Shown here in pieces: positions 57,176-64,000 of a stretch of DNA of 64,000 nucleotides (the stretch's first letter is position 1; every line of letters begins with the position of its first letter). The stretch is from the NCBI RefSeq assembly GCF_905171775.1, contig NC_053490.1, positions 91,100,839 through 91,164,838 of the forward strand, written 5' to 3'. A program made the translations under genes and the position numbers. The notes under the pieces were generated by a model. That model was given only the letters and a program-made list of their open reading frames with translations. It searched no databases and was not told the origin of the DNA. Origin of the DNA: Rana temporaria. Taxonomy: Eukaryota; Chordata; Amphibia; Anura; Ranidae.

Positions 57176-57687
57176 ATGGCACCTCATGGCAAAGAACTCT
57201 CTGAGGATATGAAAAAATAATTGTTGCTCTACATAAAGATGGCCTAGGCTATAAGAAGATTGCAAAGACCCTGAAACTGAGCTGCAGCACGGTGGCCAAG
57301 ACCATACTCTGGTTTAACAGGACAGGTTCCACTCAGAACAGACCTTGCCATGGTTGACCAAAGAAGTTGAGTGCATGTGCTCAGCGTCATATTCAGAGGT
57401 TGTCTTTGGGAAATAGACATATGAGTGCTGCCAGCATTGCTGCATAGCTTGAAGGGGTGGGGGGTTAGCCTGTCAGTGCTCAGACCATATGCCGCACATT
57501 GCATCTAATTGGTCTGCATGGCTGTCATTCCAGAAGGAAGCCTCTTCTAAAGATGATGCACAAGAAAGCTCACAAACAGTTTGCTGAAGACAAGAAGACT
57601 AAGGGCATGGATTACTGGAACCATGTCCTGTGGTCTGATGAGACCAAGATAAACGTATTTGGCTCAGATGGTGTCAAGTGTGTTTGA
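57176..57687 (+). pseudogene. Tc1-like transposase N-terminal half, broken
   Basis: ATG at 57176 opens MAPHGKELSEDMKK and then a stop. Reading on, YKKIAKTLKLSCSTVAKTI is the first helix-turn-helix of Tc1 transposases and NHVLWSDETKINVFGSDG contains the first catalytic Asp of the DDE/D motif. Several stops and small indels interrupt the frame, and the C-terminal half is absent. It is non-functional. Confidence 0.88.
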
Positions 57688-58014
57688 CGCAGTGGCGGCT
57701 GGTGAAGTTTTAGGATGGGGGGGGCGCAAGACTCCGCCCCTCCACGTTTGGCCCCTCCCATTTCTTGTAAGCAACACCCCTTATAAAATCCACCTACTCC
57801 GTCCCCTGTATTCCACTTGCTTCCACTCATAGTTTCAGGAGTATACAGCTCAGAATCACAGGACAGAGTATACAGCCCCAGCATCACAGGACAGAGTATA
57901 TAGCCCCAGCATCACAGATCATGGTACATAGCGCAGCCTTACAGATCGGCGCAAACAAACTGAAAAATTACACTGTTAGTAATGAGGGGTTCCCTCCATA
58001 ATGAGGGATTCCCA

Positions 58015-58412
58015 CCTGTAAATCGCACGTATCTGCATTCTGCAACCTGGAAATAGCACATATCTGCATTCTGCACCCTGTAAATAGCACATATCTGCAT
58101 TCTGCACCCTGTAAATAGCACATATCTGAATTTTGCACCCTGTAAATAGCACATATCTGCATTCTGCAACCTGTAAATAGTACATATGTGCATTTTGCAA
58201 CCTGTAAATAGCACATATCTGCATTCTGCAACCTGTAAACAGCGCTTATCTGAATTCTGCACCCTGTAAATTGCACATATCTGCATTCTGCAACCTGTAA
58301 ATAGCACATATCTGCATTCTGCAACCTGTAAATAGCACATATCTGCATTCTGCAACCGGTAAATAACATATATCTGCATTCTGCACCCTGTAAATAGCAC
58401 TTATCTGCATTC
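58015..58412 (-). repeat. Minisatellite, 31-bp unit, about 13 copies
   Basis: The unit is CCTGTAAATAGCACATATCT plus GCATTCTGCAA, with 1-4 changes per copy. Minus-strand frames across it (YRLQNADMCYLQ) are by-products. Confidence 0.95.
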
Positions 58413-58501
58413 TGCAACCCCCCAATCAGGTCAGCTACAGTGCTACACTATACACATGGCAGGGGGTGGTGGACACATCAATCACACATCAAGTCCCGAC
58501 A

Positions 58502-58728
58502 CCCATCCACCTCGGAGCCTTATATTATAACCTGCTGGGACTTGTAGTTCCCCATCTTCTCCTGGGGCTCAGGTGCATGCAATCCACCATCTATGGGACT
58601 ACAAGTCCCAGCAGTGAGAGAAAAACTGGACAAAGATGGTGGATTGCATGCACCTGAGCCCCAGGAGAAGATGGAGAACTACAAGTCCCAGCAGTGTAAC
58701 TACAATAACAAGCTCCGAGGTGGATGGG
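58502..58728. repeat. Inverted repeat, about 61-bp core arms
   Basis: 58532-58592 pairs with 58634-58694 with a single mismatch, and the pairing resumes further out (CCCATCCACCTCGGAGC against GCTCCGAGGTGGATGGG). The loop carries a third copy of the GGGACTACAAGTCCCAGCAG word. Confidence 0.9.
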
Positions 58729-58945
58729 TGGGGATCAGGTTAACTCCAGTGCACTGCTGATGACTGACAAGTTATTTGGGGTCGATCAGACACTCCAGAA
58801 TTCCAGATACTGCATAGAACACTACATGAGGCATAGTGGCCAGCTCTGCTTACCTTGGCAGCTCCGCTCGGGCAGTGTAAAGAACGGAGTTGCCGCGTGA
58901 CATCACTTCCGGTTTTCTTCTGTAAAGTAAATATTGTAAAGTAAA

Positions 58946-59883
58946 GCCGGCCATAGACAGTTCGAATCTTGGCCTGTTCAGCAGGGACCGGCTAAAATTG
59001 CAAACAAGTATGGGCAGGCTGAATATACCTAAGTTTATCGATCAATCAACTTGGGTACCCAGCTTGTCGTATTTTACATGCGTCTGTGCTAGTTACTATT
59101 CCCCTAGGAGAATACAATAGCTCCATGGGAGGGATTCCCCCATCAACTCTTGAGAATGCTTTCAAAAATATATATTTTACTTGTATATTTTTATCAATTT
59201 AGAGAATACAGATTGAGCGAATAGAAGAAAAATCTAAATTAAATCAATATTTGAATACCCTTTGGGTTTAAAACAGCATCAATTCTTTTAGGCACACTTA
59301 AAACCAGCAATAGCCAGCAATATGTTTACATTTCACATTCTTTTTTTTCAAATTTAAATTTGTTTTCTAAATTGTTTCGATTTTGAATTCAAATTAGATT
59401 CGAATTCCAACAACATTTTGTTTTGTTATAATATAATTCAGATTCATTTAAATTCGTTCCTAATGTGATTTGAAAAATGTGTCCAAATTCAGATTGGAAA
59501 CTAAACGAAACGCACATGTCTAAGGCTAACCAGCTGACTTGAGTAGGAGGAATACAGCACAAGACAGTTGACCTAGCTGGTCAGGAAGTGTGAAGCCAAT
59601 TTTGATCCTGTCTCAAAACTGACATTTGAATCTAATGTGGTTGCTGCCAAATTGAACCTGATACTGAGTTATGGGTTCACTGTAATGCAAAATGGACAAA
59701 TAATTAGTCTTTCTACAAGGCTACGTTTATTTTTTTCATCATAGGCTCGTGGGGGTAAACAGAGGCCCAAAATACTGGGAGAAAATCTTTGTACTGTACT
59801 TGACTATTCAAGAGTTTAAAGAAGCTGGTAGGTTTTTAGTTTTCCCGATGCAGACCTAAAGTGGTTTTGGACAGAGTTAGTCC
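58946..59883. other. No gene recognised
   Basis: AT-rich, with a diverged AATTCGAATT-rich patch at 59350-59470. No supported gene or shared repeat. Confidence 0.45.
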
Positions 59884-59887
59884 TTAA

Positions 59888-60828
59888 CCGCTTACTCACC
59901 GCCCTATAGACGATATACGTCTACAAAGCGGTTCCTTAACTCTGGGAGGATGTCCATGGACGCGCACACGCACGGGAATGTCCGTGACCGCCGGGTTCGG
60001 AGGACCCGGCGCATCACGGATCACGGTAAATCACAGCTGATAGCGGCGGTTTACCACGTGATCGCTTCGTCCAATGAGGGAGCGATCACTTGTAAACAAA
60101 CTGGCGTCATGTGATGACGCCGGTTTCTCCCTCCCCTCTCTGTACCGAACGGTACAGTGTGAGAGGAGAGGGGAGAGAGCGGATGCAGCACGAGTGCTGT
60201 GGGCTGGATCTGTGACAAATGCAGTCACAGATCCAGCCATCCATCCCTGCTCAGCCATCCCTGCCCCATACTAAGACTACTATACTGTGCAATACCCCAC
60301 AATACCCCACAATACTCTGCAATACCCCACAATACTCTGCAATACCCCCACACTACTCTGCAATACCCCACACTACTCTGCAATACCCCACAATACTCTG
60401 CAATACCCCACAATACCCTGCAACGTCGCCTATGGAGATTTTTAAGTTTGGCGCCATTCCACGAGCGTGTGCAATTTTGAAGGGTGACATGTTGGGTGTC
60501 TATTTACTCGGTGTAACTTCATCTTTCACATTATGCAAAAGAATGAAGAAAAAATACAAAATTTGCTAAATTTTATAACAGAAACAAAGAAAATTCATTT
60601 TTTTTACAGAATTTTCAGTCTTTTTTCTCTTATAGCGCAAAAAATAAAAAAAACAACGGTGATTAAATACCACCAAAAGAAAGCTCTATATGTGTGAAAA
60701 AAAGGACGAAAATTTCATTTGGGTACAATGTTGTATGACTAAGTAATTGTCATTCAAATTGTGATAGCACCGAAAGCTGAAAATTGGTCTGGTTATTAAG
60801 TGGGTTTACGTGCCTGGTGGTCAAGTGG
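59888..60828 (-). mobile_element. TTAA-flanked repeat element, 941 bp, inverted copy
   Basis: TTAA at 59884-59887 and 60829-60832. Ends are CCGCTTACTCACC and GGTGGTCAAGTGG. On the minus strand it carries the family blocks found at 12507 and 14519 (plus-strand form AAATACCACCAAAAGAAAGC at 60665). It contains a GGCGTCATGTGATGACGCC dyad at 60103 and the array at 60283. No transposase. Confidence 0.8.
60283..60422. repeat. Minisatellite, 10/20-bp unit
   Basis: CAATACCCCACAATACTCTG repeated about seven times, with 10-bp half-units. Confidence 0.95.
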
Positions 60829-61258
60829 TTAAAGTAAAGTTCCAGCGATATTTTATGACTCCTGTCTATGCCCCCTTTGTGGAAAATTTTCTTCCTTTTG
60901 TGTCAAGGGAACAATATTTGTTGAATTTATCCATTAGGGACAAAGAGAGCAAAACAAATACTTTGGGCCAAATTCTCAAAAGAGATACGCAGACTTAACT
61001 CAAGTTTTCTAAATTTACACGGCGCGTATCTTTGCGCACGATCTTCAAAACGAGTTAAGCCCAGATTTCGGTATTTTCAGCCCTACCTAAATTAGTTACA
61101 CCTGCGCATCCCCGGGCGCAAATTACGCTAGTCTCGCCGCTGTTTTTGATAGGCAAAGATGCAAATGAGGGAGTTAGGGCGATTCTCAAAATTAAGTGTG
61201 TGCGCCGTATTTTCTGCCCTGTGTGCACCTGTTAGTTTCCCTGATTAAATTTCCACAT

Positions 61259-61265
61259 TATAAAA
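61259..61265 (+). promoter_or_regulatory. TATA box of the Harbinger 2 transposase
   Basis: TATAAAA 92 bp upstream of the ATG at 61357, inside the left end of the element. Role inferred from motif and position. Confidence 0.6.
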
Positions 61266-61356
61266 CCAGCCCTAATTTTACACATGCCGTGGAAGGGTTT
61301 GCTGTAGGTAGTGACTAGAGCTTAGAGCTATAGTTGAGAAGGATCTGTCTTTAAAA

Positions 61357-62528
61357 ATGCCAGGGGCATCTATGATTCTGACGGCACTTGCCGCCTTACA
61401 GGCACAAAGGAGGAGGAGGGCACAGAGGAGGAGGATGAGGGCACAGGCGAGAGTTTATCGGCCACGGCGTGATCTTTTCCAAATGAAAGATTATGAGGTG
61501 TATGGCAACTACAGGTTTGATAGGGAAGCCATCCTGGAGATCACCCAACTACTTCAGGAGGATCTTATCACCCCAACCAGACGCTCCCATGCTCTACATA
61601 AAGTGATGGCAACCCTCCATTTTTTATCCAGTGGCTCATTCCAGCGTGCATCTGGAGGTCTGGCTGGGATGGTGCAGTCGACAATGAGCCGATGTGTCCA
61701 TCAGGTGGTCCCTGCCATACTGCGGCGCATGACCAATCAATTTGTGAAGCCCACCCAGGAGGAGCAGCGTCTGCAAGCCATGACAGACTTCTACAGCATT
61801 GCTGGCTTCCCAAGGACCATCGGGGCGATAGACTGCACCCATGTGGCACTACAGCCCCCCCATGAAACTGAACACCTGTTCAGAAACAGAAAAGGCTGGC
61901 ATTCGATCAATGTCCAGATGATTGTAGATGCCCATGGCCTCATCTGGCACGTTTGTGCCAAGTTTCCAGGGTCGTGCCACGACAGCTTCATTCTACGGCA
62001 GACCAAGATCTACCAAGACTTGGAGCAGAATGTGTATGGAGACAGCTGGCTGATTGGTGAGTGACATTGGTGTCAGGTATGCCCCCCCCATGATGCAGAC
62101 ATCACAAGGGGCACATGCATGACTAACATCCTCCTGTCTTTTCCCTTACAGGTGACTCTGGATATGCGTTGGGACCCCACCTGATGACCCCCTTTAGGAA
62201 CCCCCAAACACCCGGTGAACGCAAATTCAATGAGGTGCACATCCAGACCCGGTCAATTGTAGAGCGGACATTTGGCCTTCTCAAGTCGAGATTCAGATGC
62301 CTTGACAAGACTGGGGGTACACTCTTGTATTCCCCAGACTTTGTCTGTCAAATTATTGGGGCATGTTGCATCCTCCATAATTTTGCTCTGAGAAGGGGCC
62401 TGCATGTTGAGTTATGTCCTGACCTAACCCCCCACCCAGGCAACCCCCCCCCCCCAAACCCCTCTACCCGGTCTGCTGAGGGCCAGGCAATAAGGAGACA
62501 ACTGGCTGAAGGCATCTTTGCCCAGTAA
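61357..62528 (+). CDS. Harbinger DDE transposase (HARBI1-like), two exons, intact
   Basis: Exons are 61357-62056 and 62152-62528. The 95-bp intron has TTG|GTGAGT and CTTACAG| borders, phase 1, and the joined frame is 358 aa. The N terminus is short and Arg-rich (residues 18-38), a possible nuclear signal. Helices follow (45-130), then the catalytic residues: Asp159 in GAIDCTHVAL, Asp209 in FPGSCHDSFIL and Glu271 in SIVERTFGLLKSRFRC. The motifs GDSGYALGPHLMTPF and CCILHNFA are also present. These match vertebrate HARBI1 more closely than the Harbinger 1 enzyme does (CTHVAL instead of GKHVRI). The reading frame is free of lesions. The ATG sits in AAAAATGCC and is the first after the TATA box. 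Confidence 0.93.
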
Positions 62529-63019
62529 ATGGACCCTAATTATCTATATTTTTTTGCTTTGCTAAGAAAAAATCACAGAGATTATGTGACCTTTAAACAT
62601 TTTCTTTGCACATAAAATGCACATTACTTATATGACAATGAGAATGTCTTTTTTGGTACAAAACGCACATTAATTATCTCACAATGAGAATGCATGAATG
62701 CACGTCACTGTGGTCCCTAGCACAGACACATCACATGCACATCGAATTGGATTAGATCCAAGTACCCCCCCCCCTTTGGTACTTGGGAGCAGTAACGCCC
62801 CGCCACGGCTCCAATTATGTCACTGTGCATTCATACACCATTCAGGAACCTAGGATGACTTCTCCCTGGTCCTGGGGATCCCTAATCCACCAAAACTGAG
62901 GGTGACACCCTTATGTTTTCAGGAATGCCACCCCCCCACATTCACACATCATTCACACACATAAACCAAATCATAAGTACAGTTAAAAAAAAAAAAAAAA
63001 TCAAAAGTACCCCTGCAAC
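62529..63019. other. Region between convergent Harbinger 2 genes
   Basis: Holds a short direct duplication (ACAATGAGAATG at about 62635 and 62681, with AAA(A/C)GCACATTA-type neighbours), C-runs and a poly-A run near 62984-63000. No gene. Confidence 0.5.
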
Positions 63020-64000
63020 TTAATGATGTTGCCGAGTGCTCCTTCTGGGCTGCCCACGGGCACGGGCACGGGGACGACCACGGCCGACTGGGGGATCTTC
63101 ACGGGGGGGGGGGGTCTGTGCAGGGGAGGGAGTATTTTCATGGGGGGGTCTGTGCAGGGGAGGGAGTATTTTCATGGGGGGGGTCTGTGCAGGGGAGGGA
63201 GTATTTTCATGGGGGGGGGTCTGTGCAGGGGAAGAAGGAGCCTCCCCTGGTGTCTGTCCTCCTGCTGGCCTTCCCTCCAAGGCCACGGCTATCCTTGTCA
63301 GACAGGAAGTAATGTCAGCCGTATTAGCCTGGCCAGCCTGGGTATTGGCCTGCACAGCCCGGGTATTGGCCTGCACAGCCTGGGTGAGAGCAGTCACCTC
63401 CTGGGCCACGCCTGTTGTTGGGTTTTTCAGGTCCCACAAACACGTGATGACCCCCACTGAGTTGGTGGCCACGTCACCCAGTGACTCCCTCATTAAACCC
63501 AGGCTGTGCTCCACCTTGCTCATCGATTTTTTAATTTCAGCCAGACTGCGGGTCTGCCGGGCATTGTCCCTCAACAGACTGACCGGCAGACGCACAAACC
63601 CCCCCTGGTTTCCGGGGTCGGCCTCCTACTTGCCCCTGAGGCTTGTGGCCTTGGAGGAGGGGTTGCAGTGACCCATGGGTGCTGCTGCATGTTGGAGGAG
63701 GGTTGGGAGGGGCCACCCATGATGGTGGCCTGACTGCTGTGCGCCTCTGGGGTTCCCTCAGGGGATGACTCAAAGGTCATATCTTGGCCCATCAAGATTT
63801 GCTGGCCAATATCAATATTGTCATCTTCCTCCCCCTCATCCTTCTCCCACTCAACATCCAAATTAGGGGAGTTGTGGGCACTCCCCTCCCATGGCGAATC
63901 CTGCCTTTCTTGGGACTCTGCATCAGCCTGTCTTGGGGGTGGTGCAGCAGCCTGCACTGATGGGCCAGCAACCTCCTGCCCTGATGGGCCAGCAACCTCC
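63020..64000 (-). CDS. Harbinger 2 Myb-like accessory protein, C-terminal part, with a frame break
   Basis: The minus-strand frame is open from the window edge (64000) to about 63600 and reads a tandem EVAGPS(G/V)Q, then an acidic, Gln/Ser/Pro-rich linker (WEKDEGEEDDNIDIGQQI). At a run of seven G (63599-63605) the frame is lost. The next frame carries on with VRLPVSLLRDNARQTRSLAE and a long helical, probably coiled-coil segment (MSKVEHSLGLMRESLGDV). A Pro-rich repeat PPHENTPSPAQT and a basic tail end at 63020. One base missing from the G-run would explain it. The DNA-binding Myb domain should lie to the right of the window. The place next to a Harbinger transposase and the layout match Harbinger Myb-like proteins. 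Confidence 0.7.
63104..63232 (-). repeat. Coding minisatellite, 33-36-bp unit with variable G-run
   Basis: Units TCTGTGCAGGGGAGGGAGTA plus TTTTCATGGGG(G)n, three to four copies with G-runs of different lengths. Because each length change alters the frame, the protein reads PPHENTPSPAQT in some units and PPMKILPPLHR in another. Confidence 0.85.

Larger units (their letters stand above)
54343..57689 (+). mobile_element. Tc1-like transposon relic split by a hAT element
   Basis: CAGTATCTCGCAAAAGTGAG at 54343, after a TA, is a Tc1 terminal repeat. The left flank of the transposase gene runs to 54626, where a 2,466-bp hAT element interrupts it. The Tc1 sequence resumes at 57101 and includes the transposase start. 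It ends at 57689, where another hAT-type end begins. The right part of the element was not found. Confidence 0.88.
57690..58945. mobile_element. hAT-like element with CAGTGGCGGCTGGTG end, right border unresolved
   Basis: CAGTGGCGGCTGGTG starts at 57690, right where the Tc1 transposase breaks off. The preceding 8 bp GTTTGACG would be the target copy. The interior holds a 31-bp minisatellite and a long inverted repeat and becomes GC-rich near 58900 (GCGTGACATCACTTCCGG). I did not find a second GTTTGACG, so the right end is uncertain. Confidence 0.6.
60965..64000. mobile_element. Second autonomous Harbinger element, right part outside the window
   Basis: The left end GGGCCAAATTCTCAAAAGAG begins 130 bp after the TTAA repeat and precedes a transposase promoter, a two-exon transposase (+) and a convergent Myb-like gene (-). 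No right terminal repeat is seen before 64000. The transposase is only distantly similar to that of Harbinger 1, so this is a separate subfamily. The end is close to those of the MITEs at 9686 and 32326. The left target duplication could not be checked without the right end. Confidence 0.82.

Noticed and set aside
57939..58417. Cysteine-rich repeats of 149-153 codons on the minus strand
   Set aside because: By-product of the 31-bp minisatellite.

Overview
The window looks like nuclear DNA of an anuran amphibian, most likely a true frog (Ranidae). I infer this from the dense mix of PIF/Harbinger, hAT, Tc1 and TTAA-target DNA transposons, (TA)n-bearing intergenic repeats and CR1/L1 relics. It is not a database result. 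I found no host protein-coding gene, tRNA gene or rRNA gene that I can support. Almost all coding capacity belongs to mobile elements; the remainder is AT-rich intergenic or intronic DNA.

The centrepiece is a full-length PIF/Harbinger element at 17654-26118 (8,465 bp). It has matching TAA target duplications, similar terminal inverted repeats (TIRs) and three genes. These are a two-exon DDE transposase (+, 406 aa, intact), a three-exon Myb/SANT-like protein (-, 319 aa, intact) convergent with it, and a two-exon MADF-domain protein (+) divergent from the Myb-like gene. The two DNA-binding genes share an upstream region built from duplicated modules. The MADF gene has an apparent frameshift in exon 2. 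A long foldback lies between the convergent transposase and Myb-like genes. A second autonomous Harbinger of a different subfamily enters at about 60965 and runs off the right edge. It has an intact two-exon transposase (358 aa) and a Myb-like gene, partly in view, with a break at a 7-base homopolymer. Its end sequence resembles those of two non-autonomous elements at 9686-10408 and 32326-33069.

Layout: 1-9000 holds MITEs, (CTAT)n/(TA)n repeat copies and unrecognised DNA. 9686-13475 has a Harbinger-type MITE, a unique stretch and nested TTAA elements. 13496-17545 has a 24-bp minisatellite, a TTAA element and a 30-bp minisatellite split by a solo LTR. 17654-26118 is Harbinger 1. 27211-31655 has hAT, TTAA and Harbinger-like MITEs and a Tc1 relic split by LTR-type DNA. 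32083-38330 has a nested MITE, a Tc1 transposase tail, and an L1 relic split by the second copy of the solo LTR. 38571-38803 is a perfect 233-bp hairpin. 38976-47350 has a 2-kb hAT element with an internal array, further MITEs and a CR1 relic. 49395-49604 is a tRNA-derived SINE. 54343-57690 is a Tc1 transposon split by a 2.5-kb hAT element carrying a pyrimidine-rich array. 57690-60828 has another hAT-type end with a 31-bp minisatellite and a TTAA element. 60965-64000 is Harbinger 2.

How the parts relate: transposases presumably act in trans on the many MITEs, and Harbinger transposases are known to need a Myb-like partner for nuclear import and end binding. The nested insertions with intact target duplications give relative ages: both LTRs and the 54627 hAT element are younger than the minisatellite, L1 and Tc1 sequences they interrupt.
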